64,000 nt of DNA from Microbulbifer sp. SAOS-129_SWC (GTDB taxonomy: Bacteria; Pseudomonadota; Gammaproteobacteria; Pseudomonadales; Cellvibrionaceae), in assembly GCF_039696035.1 (NCBI RefSeq), contig NZ_CP155567.1:3529001-3593000 (forward strand), given 5' to 3'. Positions 8,615 to 18,905 of the stretch are shown here, piece after piece (the first letter of the stretch is position 1; every line of letters begins with the position of its first letter). A program made the position numbers and the translations under genes. Below the pieces are notes generated by a model. It did not search any database and was not told where the DNA came from. It saw only the letters and a program-made list of their open reading frames with translations.

Positions 8615-9505
8615 ATGAAAAGCACACCGATCGCTGTCGCAGCGTTGTTGCTGGGATTTTCCGCAGCGGTCAGCGCCTCTGACAACAACACGACGCAGTA
8701 CCAAAATGGCAGCGGCAACACCGCCAATGCAGAGCAGGCATATCCGTCGACCAGCGGAAGTACCATTGAGCAGAAGCAGCGCGGTGATTACAACGTTATC
8801 GATGCACAGCAACGAGACGAGAGCGACAGCCAAATCCGCCAGGTTCAGGACGGTGCCCTGAATAAGGCCGGGGTGTTACAGCAGGGCGGCTCCAACAACA
8901 GCATTGAGGTATACCAGACCGGCCTGAACAATGAAGTGGTTGCGACGGAGTCGGTCTCCTATGGGGACACAGCCAAGGTCGCTCAGCGGGGTTACAGCAA
9001 TAGCGCGGAAATCGATCAGGTGGGCGGCGTCGGTAATACAGTGGCGATTCAGCAGCGGGGTCTGAGCAATAGCGCCAAAACAACACAGAATGCGAGCTAC
9101 GGCTCACGGGGATTGACATCTCAGGATGGCAGCGGCAACGACAGCCGCATTTTTCAATCCGGCCCGGTACAGCTGGCAGATGTCAGTCAGCGCGGGGATT
9201 TCAATAATGCCACCGTCGACCAGCAAGGTAACTATCAGGCGGCCGATATCGACCAGAGTGGGTTTTCCAACGATGCAACCATCGCCCAGGTCGACTGGTA
9301 CAACAGCGCGGTGGTCACACAGGATGGCTTTTTCAATCGTGCCATCATTTCGCAATCCGGTGCCTACGGGTTGGGCGGCAGCCATCTCAGTGTCGTCAGC
9401 CAGTCCGGAACCCTCAATGACGCCGTTATCATTCAGGCCGGCTATGGCGAATCTTCCGTTGTCACCCAGATTGGCAGCGGCAATACCACCAATATTACGC
9501 AGTAG
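8615..9505 (+). CDS. CsgA-like major curlin, paralogue 1
   Basis: The 296-residue secreted amyloid subunit has a signal peptide ending near VSASD and about a dozen curlin repeats, Q-x-G-x-x-N-x-A-x5-Q, ending in GSGNTTNITQ. E. coli CsgA is about 151 residues with five repeats, so this one is roughly twice as long. The frame is open from 8552, but the ATG at 8615 has a GGGAG site and begins directly with the signal peptide. It lies 22 bases after csgB and is probably co-transcribed. Its signal peptide (MKSTPIAVAALLLG) differs from those of the next three paralogues. Confidence 0.88.
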   Translation: MKSTPIAVAALLLGFSAAVSASDNNTTQYQNGSGNTANAEQAYPSTSGSTIEQKQRGDYNVIDAQQRDESDSQIRQVQDGALNKAGVLQQGGSNNSIEVYQTGLNNEVVATESVSYGDTAKVAQRGYSNSAEIDQVGGVGNTVAIQQRGLSNSAKTTQNASYGSRGLTSQDGSGNDSRIFQSGPVQLADVSQRGDFNNATVDQQGNYQAADIDQSGFSNDATIAQVDWYNSAVVTQDGFFNRAIISQSGAYGLGGSHLSVVSQSGTLNDAVIIQAGYGESSVVTQIGSGNTTNITQ

Positions 9506-10057
9506 GCACCTAAATCCTTTTGCCGCGTCGTCGCGCGGCCCTCGCCCAATTTCCGGCCAACTGCTGGCAAGGCTGTGTTCCGCGGCCGCCACTCCCACCC
9601 GACGTTTGACGGATTATTGCGCCCTCCCCTCTTTCCCCGCGCTTCGTAGCTAGAAGCGGCAATTAGAAGCGGCAATTTCAACCCGTATAGCCTGTAAATC
9701 CACATCTGTTCAAAAAACGAACTTTTTTCCTAGTGTTTCGACACTTCCCTCCTATAGCGACTCCCAATAGTGGCGACAAGACTCAGGAAGAGCCTGATCA
9801 ACCATTGATCAATTTGGTCTCATTTTAATCAAGTGCGCGTTTTTATGACTTCGTTTTCATCGACGGCCACAACCGTAGCGAATTCGAGGCCCCGGAGAAT
9901 CGGTCGTAAAGCACAGAAATCCACTGGTATTACGCGGAGCGCCACCCAGCGAAGGGCAAGCTTCGCACTTGCGCAATCAAGTGGTGACGGGAACGTCACC
10001 CTCAAATCAGTATTAGCTGTACTCGTTATTCCAACGTCAGAAGTAAAGGAGCAACTC
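9506..10057. other. intergenic region between curlin genes 1 and 2
   Basis: There are 552 bases between the two curlin genes. Visible features are a 13-base direct duplication (TAGAAGCGGCAAT, 9651-9676), a short GTTC-A6-CGAAC hairpin near 9709, and a strong palindrome at 9795-9811. The second curlin frame is open into this region, but its signal peptide starts at 10058, so an independent promoter for curlin 2 is likely here. Confidence 0.5.
9795..9811. promoter_or_regulatory. palindromic putative operator upstream of curlin 2
   Basis: TGATCAA-CCA-TTGATCA is a perfect inverted repeat with 7-base arms, about 250 bases before the second curlin gene. It is the size of a dimeric regulator site. 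The binding protein is unknown; CsgD is one candidate by context only. Confidence 0.35.
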
Positions 10058-10939
10058 ATGAAGACGTTTACCCCCATCGCCGCCGCAGTGCTTTTTGCCG
10101 TCAGCGGTAGTGTGCTCGCAGCCAATAACACTGCGATCCAAACCCAGTTAGGTGCAGGCAACGAGGCGGATGCCGACCAGTCTGGATACGGCGTCAATTA
10201 CAACACCATCATTCAGACCCAGGTAGGTCTCGGCAACTACGCCGGCGCGCTGCAAACCTACGGTGAAGAAGGCAGCAGCATTCTCCAGACCCAATTTGGC
10301 GGCTGGAACGGTGCTTTTTCACTGCAAGCCGGCGGTGAATACAACGATGCAACTGTCTTCCAGTTCGGCCTCGGTAACAACGCTGAAACCACCCAACTGG
10401 AACAACATCACAGTAACGCGATGGTTACCCAGTTCGGCGAGGCCAACGACGGTGAGGTCTACCAGCATACCGGTGGCTACAACACCGGTGAGGTGATGCA
10501 GAACGGTGTATACAACCACGCCAAGGTCAGGCAGACATACAGCCTCGGTTCCTATGCCCTGATCGATCAGGACGGCCATGCCAACCACGCCAAATCCGAT
10601 CAATCCGGCCTGCACCAGACCTCGGCTGTGTACGAGAACGGTCACGGCAACGGTGCTTACACCAAGCAGGTATGGGGCGGCTTCAATGACTCCCTGGTTG
10701 TGCAGAACGGCACCTACAACGTGGCCGGCGTCGAGCAGGAAGGTTTCCTGAACCACCAGTTCACGGTGCAGACCGGCTTCGACAACTTTGCCGGCACCCA
10801 TCAGTTTGGGTTTAACAACTGGGCCCTGACGACCCAGCTGGGCGGCTGCAACACCCACATGACAACTCAGGTAGGCCTGAATGAGACCGCTGTTTCCACC
10901 CAGGTCGGGTTCGGCAACTTCGGCAATATCATGCAGTAA
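10058..10939 (+). CDS. CsgA-like major curlin, paralogue 2
   Basis: A 293-residue secreted curlin. The signal peptide (MKTFTPIAAAVLFAVSGSV, cleaved near LAANN) is almost the same as in paralogues 3 and 4, which points to duplication. The mature region holds roughly a dozen repeats with the Q/G/N/Q ladder of curli, and is unusually rich in His, Tyr and Trp for a curlin (EQHHSN, HQFGFNNWAL, GGCNTHM, including a single Cys). The ATG at 10058 has an AAAGGAG site. The open frame back to 9833 is not used because it would bury the signal peptide. Confidence 0.88.
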   Translation: MKTFTPIAAAVLFAVSGSVLAANNTAIQTQLGAGNEADADQSGYGVNYNTIIQTQVGLGNYAGALQTYGEEGSSILQTQFGGWNGAFSLQAGGEYNDATVFQFGLGNNAETTQLEQHHSNAMVTQFGEANDGEVYQHTGGYNTGEVMQNGVYNHAKVRQTYSLGSYALIDQDGHANHAKSDQSGLHQTSAVYENGHGNGAYTKQVWGGFNDSLVVQNGTYNVAGVEQEGFLNHQFTVQTGFDNFAGTHQFGFNNWALTTQLGGCNTHMTTQVGLNETAVSTQVGFGNFGNIMQ

Positions 10940-10961
10940 CTGAGTCAGTGTAACCCTTGAG

Positions 10962-10990
10962 AAGGGTGGTCCCCGGGCCACCCTTTCTTC
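10962..10990 (+). terminator. terminator after curlin 2
   Basis: The 8-base stem AAGGGTGG / CCACCCTT (10962-10969 and 10978-10985) is followed by a T-rich TTCTTC. It ends 23 to 46 bases after the stop of curlin 2. Partial read-through into curlin 3 is possible because the next gene starts only 92 bases later. Confidence 0.6.
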
Positions 10991-11081
10991 ACATCGGCGA
11001 AATGATGCTGCGCGGCCCGAAAGGCACAGCGCTCAATCACCGCGAAGCCATCCTTTGAGGTTCGATGTAAAGGAGCTAAAC

Positions 11082-11963
11082 GTGAAGTTACTAACCCCCA
11101 TTGCTGCAGCAATCCTGATGACTGCGAGTGGCAGCCTGCTTGCCGCAAGCAACACGGCAGAACTCAATCAGGACGGCAGCAACAATACGGCGTCAGTGGA
11201 CCAGAGTGGTCCCGGCACCATCGGCAATACGGTACTGCAAACGCAATCCGGCTCATCCAACAATGCCGTGGCAACGCAGCAGTATGAGGTCGGCAGCCAT
11301 ATCTACCAGGTGCAGGATGGCCATCTCAACGACGCCTACTCGCTACAAACCGGCGGCACCAACAATGTCGCTGCGATTACCCAGTACGGTGTCTACAACC
11401 ACGCAAATACGATGCAGTCTGGGACCAGCGGCAGTGAGGCGCGAATCCTTCAGAACGGATACAGCAACGATGCAGATATCATTCAGGTTCTGGGCGCGGA
11501 CAATGTAGCTGTGATTCACCAGACCGGCGCCATGCACGGCGCGTCTATCGGCCAGTACACGAGCTACAATTCCGACGCCTACATCTATCAGGATGGAGAG
11601 GATAACTACGCGAATATCGTGCAGTCCGGCATTGATCACTACGGCAAGATAAGCCAGGACGGCATCTACAATCACGCCTACCTTGAGCAGAGCGGCCAGA
11701 GCAACGAAGCGGACATTACGCAGTCAGGCTTCGGCAACGACGCCAATGTGATGCAGACCTCGTGGTACAACTCTGCCGCCATCAATCAGGATGGCTATCA
11801 CAACTCGGCAGATATCCTGCAGAATGGTTTTGGTGGTGGACACCTTGCCATCATCAATCAGGCCGGTGCGCTCAACGAGGCACTGATCATCCAAAACGGC
11901 TACACCGAAACGGCGATTATCAATCAGGCTGGCAGCAACAACACTGCCACAATTGTTCAGTAA
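11082..11963 (+). CDS. CsgA-like major curlin, paralogue 3
   Basis: The 293-residue secreted curlin has a signal peptide (VKLLTPIAAAILMTASGSLL) like that of paralogue 2 and about a dozen curlin repeats ending GSNNTATIVQ. The GTG at 11082 is chosen because AAGGAG lies seven bases upstream and the signal peptide then begins at once; a TTG at 11055 in the same frame is a poorer choice. Like its neighbours it should be exported through CsgG after Sec transport. The C-terminal part (YNSAAINQDGYHNSADI, GGGHLAIINQAGALNEA) closely parallels paralogue 1, more than paralogue 2 does. Confidence 0.88.
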   Translation: MKLLTPIAAAILMTASGSLLAASNTAELNQDGSNNTASVDQSGPGTIGNTVLQTQSGSSNNAVATQQYEVGSHIYQVQDGHLNDAYSLQTGGTNNVAAITQYGVYNHANTMQSGTSGSEARILQNGYSNDADIIQVLGADNVAVIHQTGAMHGASIGQYTSYNSDAYIYQDGEDNYANIVQSGIDHYGKISQDGIYNHAYLEQSGQSNEADITQSGFGNDANVMQTSWYNSAAINQDGYHNSADILQNGFGGGHLAIINQAGALNEALIIQNGYTETAIINQAGSNNTATIVQ

Positions 11964-12491
11964 TCGCACCAGCCATACAGGCAACCCAAAAGCGGCGCTT
12001 GATTTCTCAGAGATCAACGCCGCCTCCGTCTCGCCGCTTTTCTTGCGGGCGAATGTGCGAGTTCGCCCCTTCCACTTAAACCGCTTCCCCTGCTTCCGAT
12101 GCCGTATGGTGAAGAGACTTAACGCGGCTGTCCGCAACCAAACCCCACACTTTCTTCCCAACAAAAATCGCACTTCTGTCCCATGGCGGTTCAGTTCTAG
12201 AGCAGCGAGTATTTATGTAATCACAAACTATTTCATTGTCGAAAGCAGCAGTACGAATTAATGAATCAGTTTCAGAGCAAAGCATTCCGGCTCTCGCAAT
12301 TCCCCGAACCGGACATTCCTATTCCCCTTCCCGAATTTCGGCACCCACAGCCTTACCCGACCTCTCCAACAGGAATCGATGTCGACTGGCCGAAGTCCCA
12401 TTTGGCGTTCGCCTGAATGCCATTGCAAGCCGGCCTTAACCGCGCTGGCAGTTCTCAACGTCAGAAGCTCAATGTAGTAATGGAGAAACTC
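11964..12491. other. intergenic region between curlin genes 3 and 4
   Basis: 528 bases with no gene seen. The first 80 bases hold a terminator-like hairpin. The middle (12190-12260) is A/T-rich and may carry the promoter of curlin 4. The curlin 4 frame is open back to 12417, but the signal peptide starts at 12492. Confidence 0.5.
11988..12045 (+). terminator. terminator-like hairpin after curlin 3
   Basis: A 10-base stem, AAAAGCGGCG (11988-11997) with CGCCGCTTTT (12032-12041), encloses a smaller imperfect hairpin and ends in TTTTCTT. It lies 25 bases after the curlin 3 stop. Confidence 0.5.
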
Positions 12492-13370
12492 ATGAAGACG
12501 TTAACCCCGATCGCCGCAGCTCTCGTGTTTGCTCTCAGTGGCACCGCCCTCGCGGCGGGAAACACCGCCACACAAACTCAGGCAGGTATTGGCAACTCGG
12601 CCACCGCCACGCAATCCGGCCCACTGACCATCAACAACAGCATTGATCAGCAGCAGTCCGGATTTTTCAATAATGCCAATGCAACGCAGAGCGTGCAGTT
12701 CGGCAGTTCCATCTTGCAGGTTCAGAATGGCGCCGGGAACAGCGCCTCATCCCTGCAGACATTCGGCGCCAACAACTCCGCCATGAGTATGCAGACCGGC
12801 ATCGGCAACAGCAGCAGCACAGCGCAATCGGTGCAACTGGGCAGCTCCATCGTTCACACGCAGAGCGGTTTCGGTAACCACGCCTCCACCATGCAGACCG
12901 CCGGTTTCGGCAACACTTCCACTATCGACCAGTCCGGCGGCTTCAACCACGCTTATGTCAACCAGTTCCTGAGCTTCGGCAGTAACGCATCTGTCACCCA
13001 GAACGGCCTCGGCAACCACGCGAAAGCCAATCAAAGCGGTGTGGCACAGAACACCACCATTGGCCAGCAGGGCGCCTTTAACAGCGCCACGACCACCCAG
13101 TTGTATGGTCTCAATAACGACGCGGACATCATGCAGTCCGGTATCGCTAACGATGCCGATGTGATCCAGGGCGGCTTCAACAATTCGGTCATGGGGGTTC
13201 AGACGGGCGTGGCCAACCATCTGAACGTTTCGCAAAACGGGGTCGGCAACCTGGCAACTTCCACCCAGGCCGGCCTGCTCAACCATCTGTACATTTCTCA
13301 AACCGGCTTTAATGAAGTCGCCGTCGCCGCCCAGACCGGTATCGGCAACCACGGTGTGATTTCGCAGTAA
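12492..13370 (+). CDS. CsgA-like major curlin, paralogue 4
   Basis: The last curlin of the cluster, 292 residues, has the shared signal peptide (MKTLTPIAAALVFALSGTA). It has about a dozen short, very regular repeats (GIGNSSSTAQSVQLGSSIVH, GLGNHAKANQSGVAQNT) and is the most canonical CsgA of the four, being rich in Gln, Asn, Ser and Gly with few charges. A GGAG site stands six bases before the ATG at 12492; the upstream in-frame ATG at 12417 is not supported. A bidirectional terminator follows immediately. Confidence 0.88.
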   Translation: MKTLTPIAAALVFALSGTALAAGNTATQTQAGIGNSATATQSGPLTINNSIDQQQSGFFNNANATQSVQFGSSILQVQNGAGNSASSLQTFGANNSAMSMQTGIGNSSSTAQSVQLGSSIVHTQSGFGNHASTMQTAGFGNTSTIDQSGGFNHAYVNQFLSFGSNASVTQNGLGNHAKANQSGVAQNTTIGQQGAFNSATTTQLYGLNNDADIMQSGIANDADVIQGGFNNSVMGVQTGVANHLNVSQNGVGNLATSTQAGLLNHLYISQTGFNEVAVAAQTGIGNHGVISQ

Positions 13371-13387
13371 ACCCAGCAAAATCAGGC

Positions 13388-13422
13388 AAAAAAAAAGGGC
13401 GGCCATTACAGGCCGCCCTTTT
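13388..13422. terminator. bidirectional terminator between curlin 4 and greA
   Basis: The stem GGGCGGCC / GGCCGCCC (13397-13404 and 13411-13418) has a 6-base loop, nine A on the left and TTTT on the right. It can end the curli transcript on the plus strand and the greA transcript on the minus strand. Confidence 0.9.
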
Positions 13423-13442
13423 CGCTATGGAGCTTGTACCGG

Positions 13443-13919
13443 TCAGATATGCTTGACTTCGTCGATCTCGTACTCCACCGCACCCGATGGCGTATTCACC
13501 ACGACGATATCACCAATCTCCTTGCCAATCAGGGCGCGGGCGATGGGTGAGTTCACCGAAATCTTCTGGTTTTTCACATTCGCTTCATCGTCACCGACAA
13601 TCTTGTAGGTCACTTCTTCATCGTTGTCCATGTGGATGATGGTAACGGTAGTGCCGAAGATCACCTTGCCGCTCGGCTCGATCGCTTTCACATCAATAAC
13701 CTGGGCCAGCGACAGCTTGCCCTCGATTTCCTGGATACGCCCCTCGATAAACCCCTGCTTTTCACGCGCCGCGTGATACTCGGCGTTTTCTTTCAGGTCG
13801 CCGTGTTCGCGCGCCTCGGCGATCGCCTGCACGACTGCGGGGCGCTCGACCTTCTTCAGGTTTTCCAGTTCGGCACGCAGTGCGTCAGCGCCTTCGGTGG
13901 TCATTGGTACCCGGTTCAA
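13443..13919 (-). CDS. greA: transcription elongation factor GreA
   Basis: GreA rescues stalled RNA polymerase by stimulating transcript cleavage. The N-terminal coiled coil carries the conserved [17 protein letters not shown] with the acidic tip residues; the C-terminal domain has the FKBP-like [11 protein letters not shown] and [12 protein letters not shown] segments. A TTG start at 13919 is chosen: it has GGAGG seven bases upstream and gives 158 residues, the usual GreA length, beginning [10 protein letters not shown]. An ATG at 13943 would add eight residues but has poorer spacing. It lies downstream of carAB as in pseudomonads. Confidence 0.95.
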   Translation of the reverse strand: MNRVPMTTEGADALRAELENLKKVERPAVVQAIAEAREHGDLKENAEYHAAREKQGFIEGRIQEIEGKLSLAQVIDVKAIEPSGKVIFGTTVTIIHMDNDEEVTYKIVGDDEANVKNQKISVNSPIARALIGKEIGDIVVVNTPSGAVEYEIDEVKHI

Positions 13920-14002
13920 TGTGGGACCTCCAGATTTATTCATTAGAAAACCGGACCTCCCCTGTCGGTGAAGCCCGGTCGCTTATTCACAATAGATTTT
14001 TC

Positions 14003-14031
14003 CCGCGGGCCGGCATCTGGCCGGCCCGCGG
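14003..14031. terminator. GC-rich hairpin between carB and greA
   Basis: CCGCGGGCCGG / CCGGCCCGCGG forms an 11-base stem directly after the carB stop. There is no T-run on the minus-strand side, so it may stabilise the carB 3' end rather than act as an intrinsic terminator. Confidence 0.4.
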
Positions 14032-14042
14032 TGCCACAAGCG

Positions 14043-17000
14043 CTATTCCGGCAGCTTGACCACCTGCCGGTGCAGATCCTGCAGGCGGCGCACCTTCAGG
14101 GGCTGGCCCTGCTGCATCGTCAGCGCCATCGCCTTACCGGCAGCCAGCGTGGTGGTGTAGCACACCTTGTGGTTCTCCGCACTGCGCCGGATATCAGCGG
14201 AATCGCGAATGGCCTGCCGCCCCTCGGTGGTGTTGATCACCAGGGCAATCTCGTCGTTTTTGATCATATCGACGATATGCGGGCGCCCTTCACTCATCTT
14301 GTTGACGGTTGTAACGGGAATGTCGCTGTCTTGCAAGACCTTGGCGGTACCCCGGCTGGCCACCAGCTCGAATCCGAGCTGCGCCAGATCCCGCGCCACG
14401 CTGAGCACCTCGGGCTTGTCGAAGTCGCGCACCGAGATAAACACCTTACCGGACTCCGGCAGCGTGTCGCCAGCGGCCAGCAGGCCCTTGCCGAAGGCTT
14501 CGGCGAAACTCTCGCCAACGCCCATGACCTCGCCGGTGGATTTCATTTCCGGGCCGAGGATCGGATCCACTTTCGGGAACTTGTTGAACGGGAATACCGA
14601 TTCCTTGACGGAGAAATGCTCCGGCACGATTTCCTTGGTAAAGCCCTGATCCGCCAGGCTGATGCCGGCCTGGCAGCGCGCCGCCACCTTGGGCAGGGAG
14701 GTGCCGATGCACTTGGAGACGAACGGCACGGTGCGCGATGCCCGCGGGTTGACCTCGATCACGTAGATCTCGCCATCCTGGTAGGCCAGCTGGGTGTTCA
14801 TCAGGCCCACCACGCCCAGCTCGCGGGCCATGGCCTTCACCTGCTCGCGCATCAGGTCCTGCACCTCGGCCGGCAGGCTGTAGGGCGGCAGCGAGCAGGC
14901 GGAGTCACCGGAGTGCACGCCACACTGTTCGATATGCTGCATGATCGCACCGATCACCACATCCTGACCGTCGGAGACCGCATCGATATCCACCTCGATG
15001 GCGGCATTGAGGAAGTGGTCGAGCAGCACCGGCGCATCGTCGGACACCTGTACCGCCTCTTTCATGTAAGTCTTGAGCTCGTCTTCCTTGTAGACGATCT
15101 CCATCGCGCGGCCGCCGAGTACATAGGAGGGGCGTACCACCAGCGGGTAGCCGACATCCTTGGCGCGCTGCATCGCTTCGGCTTCGGAGCGCACAATGGC
15201 ATTTTGCGGCTGCTTGAGGCCCAGGCGCACGATCATCTGCTGGAAGCGCTCGCGGTCTTCGGCGCGGTCGATCTGCTCCGGCGTGGTACCGATAATCGGC
15301 ACGCCCTCGGCGGCGAGGAAACGCGCCAGATTCAGCGGCGTCTGGCCACCGAACTGCACAATCACCCCCTCCGGCTTTTCCTTGCGCACGATCTCCAGCA
15401 CATCCTCGAGGGTGACCGGCTCGAAATAGAGGCGGTCGGAGGTGTCGTAGTCGGTGGAGACCGTCTCCGGGTTACAGTTGACCATGATGGTCTCGTAACC
15501 TTCCTCGCGCATTGCCAGTGCCGCGTGCACACAGCAGTAGTCGAATTCAATGCCCTGGCCGATACGGTTGGGACCGCCGCCGAGCACCATGATCTTTTTC
15601 TTGTCAGACGGATTCGCTTCGCACTCCTCATCGTAGGTGGAGTACATGTAAGCGGTGCTGGTGGCAAACTCGGCCGCACAGGTGTCCACCCGCTTGTAGG
15701 ACGGGAACACCCCCAGTTTGTGGCGGAACTCGCGCACGGTTTTCTGGCTCACACCGAGTAGCTTGGCCAGGCGCATATCCGAAAAACCCTTGCGCTTGAG
15801 GAAGCGCATGGTCTGGGTATCCAGGGCCGAAGTCGGCATCGACTTGAGCGGCTCCTCGATCTTGATCAGCTCCTCGATCTGCACCAGGAACCAGGGATCG
15901 ATGCCGGACAGTTCGTACACCTGCTGTACGCTCATGCCCATGCGGAAGGCGTCACCCACATACCAGATGCGCTCGGCACCGGGTACGGACAGTTCCCGGC
16001 GCAGGGTTTCTTCGGCGCCCTCTTCGTTCGGGTCGACTTTGCTTTCCAGGCCGAAACTGCCCACTTCCAGGCCGCGAAGTGCTTTCTGCAGGGATTCCTG
16101 GAAAGTGCGGCCGATGGCCATCACTTCACCCACGGATTTCATCTGCGTGGTCAGGCGCGCGTCCGCTTCGCCAAACTTCTCGAAGGTAAAGCGCGGAATC
16201 TTGGTCACGACGTAGTCGATGCTCGGCTCGAAAGACGCCGGGGTGGCACCGCCGGTGATGTCGTTCTGCAGTTCGTCGAGCGTATAGCCCACTGCCAGCT
16301 TGGCGGCGACCTTGGCGATCGGGAAGCCGGTGGCCTTGGAGGCCAGCGCCGAGGAGCGGGATACCCGCGGGTTCATTTCGATCACCACCATGCGGCCGGT
16401 TTCCGGGCACATGCCGAACTGCACGTTGGAACCGCCGGTTTCCACGCCGATCTCGCGCAATACCGCGAGGGACGCGTTGCGCATCAGCTGGTATTCCTTG
16501 TCGGTCAGCGTCTGCGCCGGGGCCACGGTGATGGAATCGCCGGTGTGCACACCCATCGGGTCGAAGTTTTCGATCGCGCACACGATGATGCAGTTGTCGT
16601 TGCGGTCGCGAACCACCTCCATCTCGTACTCTTTCCAGCCGAGCAGGGATTCATCGATCAGCAGTTCGTTGGTAGGGGACAGGTCGAGGCCGCGCTTGCA
16701 GATTTCCTCGAACTCCGGCCAGTTGTAGGCCACACCGCCGCCGGAGCCCCCCATGGTGAAGGACGGGCGGATGATCACCGGGAAACCGAACTCTTCCGGA
16801 ACCTTCTTCGCCTCTTCCATGGAATGCACGATCTTCGCGCGCGGCGTCTCCAGGCCGATGGCTTTCATCGCCTTGTCGAACAGGTCACGGTCCTCGGCCT
16901 TTTCGATCGCGTTCTTGTCCGCGCCGATCAGCTCCACACCGAACTTGTTGAGAATGCCATGCTTGTCCAGATCGAGCGCGCAGTTCAGCGCGGTCTGGCC

Positions 17001-17273
17001 GCCCATGGTGGGCAGCACCGCGTCCGGGCGCTCCTGCTCGATGATCTTGGCCACATTGCGCCATTCCACCGGTTCGATATAGGTGGCATCGGCCATGGCC
17101 GGGTCAGTCATGATGGTGGCCGGGTTGGAGTTCACCAGGATCACCCGGTAGCCCTCTTCCCGCAGTGCTTTACAGGCCTGGGCGCCGGAATAGTCGAACT
17201 CGCAGGCCTGGCCGATCACGATGGGACCGGCGCCGATAATCAGAATGCTTTTGATGTCTGTGCGTTTTGGCAT
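14043..17273 (-). CDS. carB: carbamoyl-phosphate synthase large subunit
   Basis: With CarA it makes carbamoyl phosphate from bicarbonate, glutamine-derived ammonia and two ATP, for pyrimidine and arginine synthesis. Its 1076 residues match the family. It begins [20 protein letters not shown] and has two ATP-grasp halves (about 1-400 and 555-935), the second beginning [20 protein letters not shown]. Between them is the oligomerisation domain, and a C-terminal methylglyoxal-synthase-like regulatory domain (from about 936, [14 protein letters not shown]) is where UMP and ornithine act in relatives. It follows carA by 127 bases on the same strand, with a palindromic repeat in the gap. Confidence 0.98.
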   Translation of the reverse strand: MPKRTDIKSILIIGAGPIVIGQACEFDYSGAQACKALREEGYRVILVNSNPATIMTDPAMADATYIEPVEWRNVAKIIEQERPDAVLPTMGGQTALNCALDLDKHGILNKFGVELIGADKNAIEKAEDRDLFDKAMKAIGLETPRAKIVHSMEEAKKVPEEFGFPVIIRPSFTMGGSGGGVAYNWPEFEEICKRGLDLSPTNELLIDESLLGWKEYEMEVVRDRNDNCIIVCAIENFDPMGVHTGDSITVAPAQTLTDKEYQLMRNASLAVLREIGVETGGSNVQFGMCPETGRMVVIEMNPRVSRSSALASKATGFPIAKVAAKLAVGYTLDELQNDITGGATPASFEPSIDYVVTKIPRFTFEKFGEADARLTTQMKSVGEVMAIGRTFQESLQKALRGLEVGSFGLESKVDPNEEGAEETLRRELSVPGAERIWYVGDAFRMGMSVQQVYELSGIDPWFLVQIEELIKIEEPLKSMPTSALDTQTMRFLKRKGFSDMRLAKLLGVSQKTVREFRHKLGVFPSYKRVDTCAAEFATSTAYMYSTYDEECEANPSDKKKIMVLGGGPNRIGQGIEFDYCCVHAALAMREEGYETIMVNCNPETVSTDYDTSDRLYFEPVTLEDVLEIVRKEKPEGVIVQFGGQTPLNLARFLAAEGVPIIGTTPEQIDRAEDRERFQQMIVRLGLKQPQNAIVRSEAEAMQRAKDVGYPLVVRPSYVLGGRAMEIVYKEDELKTYMKEAVQVSDDAPVLLDHFLNAAIEVDIDAVSDGQDVVIGAIMQHIEQCGVHSGDSACSLPPYSLPAEVQDLMREQVKAMARELGVVGLMNTQLAYQDGEIYVIEVNPRASRTVPFVSKCIGTSLPKVAARCQAGISLADQGFTKEIVPEHFSVKESVFPFNKFPKVDPILGPEMKSTGEVMGVGESFAEAFGKGLLAAGDTLPESGKVFISVRDFDKPEVLSVARDLAQLGFELVASRGTAKVLQDSDIPVTTVNKMSEGRPHIVDMIKNDEIALVINTTEGRQAIRDSADIRRSAENHKVCYTTTLAAGKAMALTMQQGQPLKVRRLQDLHRQVVKLPE

Positions 17274-17324
17274 CTTTCTTCCGTTTCACTCCGGCCGCGG
17301 CCGGTTGCGCTGAGATTCTTTTGT

Positions 17325-17381
17325 GTAGGAGCCCGCCGTGCCGGCGAAGCGTCGACATTCGCCTGCGGGGCAGGCTCCTAC
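17325..17381. repeat. REP-like palindrome between carA and carB
   Basis: GTAGGAGCCCGCC at the left and GGCAGGCTCCTAC at the right form an imperfect palindrome of about 57 bases (GTAGGAGCC...GGCTCCTAC, inner CCGGCGAA / TTCGCCTG). This form, with terminal GTAGGAGC and an inner GGCGAA, is typical of REP sequences in pseudomonads and relatives. Confidence 0.65.
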
Positions 17382-17400
17382 GCACTGCGTGGATGGCGGC

Positions 17401-18585
<1,185 letters not shown>

Positions 18586-18640
18586 ATTGATCTCCAATCT
18601 TCAGAACTGCTTGCGGGCGGATTTTGCGGACGCTAATTGT

Positions 18641-18677
18641 AAAAAAGCGAGATGAAACCCCTCAGTCTCATCTCGCT
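18641..18677 (-). promoter_or_regulatory. putative carAB leader attenuator
   Basis: Read towards carA, a 10-base perfect stem AGCGAGATGA / TCATCTCGCT (18677-18668 and 18655-18646) is followed by six U. It is a good intrinsic terminator only 55 bases before the carA start. No promoter is seen between it and carA. A -10-like TAGAAT lies upstream at 18830-18825. A 12-codon frame (18671-18633, MRLRGFISLFYN) overlaps the stem and runs through the U-tract. Pyrimidine-linked attenuation upstream of pyr and car genes is known; here it is inferred. The hairpin might instead just end the upstream yfiR-like transcript. Confidence 0.5.
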
Positions 18678-18905
18678 CTTTTGAATTATTCACGCGCGGC
18701 TCTCACTTTTTGTGGCCGGCGCTTGCCGCCGGCGATGACCGGGCAGCCTCACCGCAGGATACCTTCCGGGGCAGGAAACCTGCCGGGAGGGGGGTGTTGC
18801 GGGGCCAGCCCAAACCGGGCGCAGATTCTACGCGAAATCGCACCGGCACACCAGAGGCAAACGCTCCCACCCCCCTGGCGCCGCAAACATCTCTCGACCA
18901 GGAAG

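Noticed and set aside
13968..15761. 597-codon plus-strand frame opposite carB
   Set aside because: It is a shadow of carB caused by high GC content; the carB protein is unmistakable.
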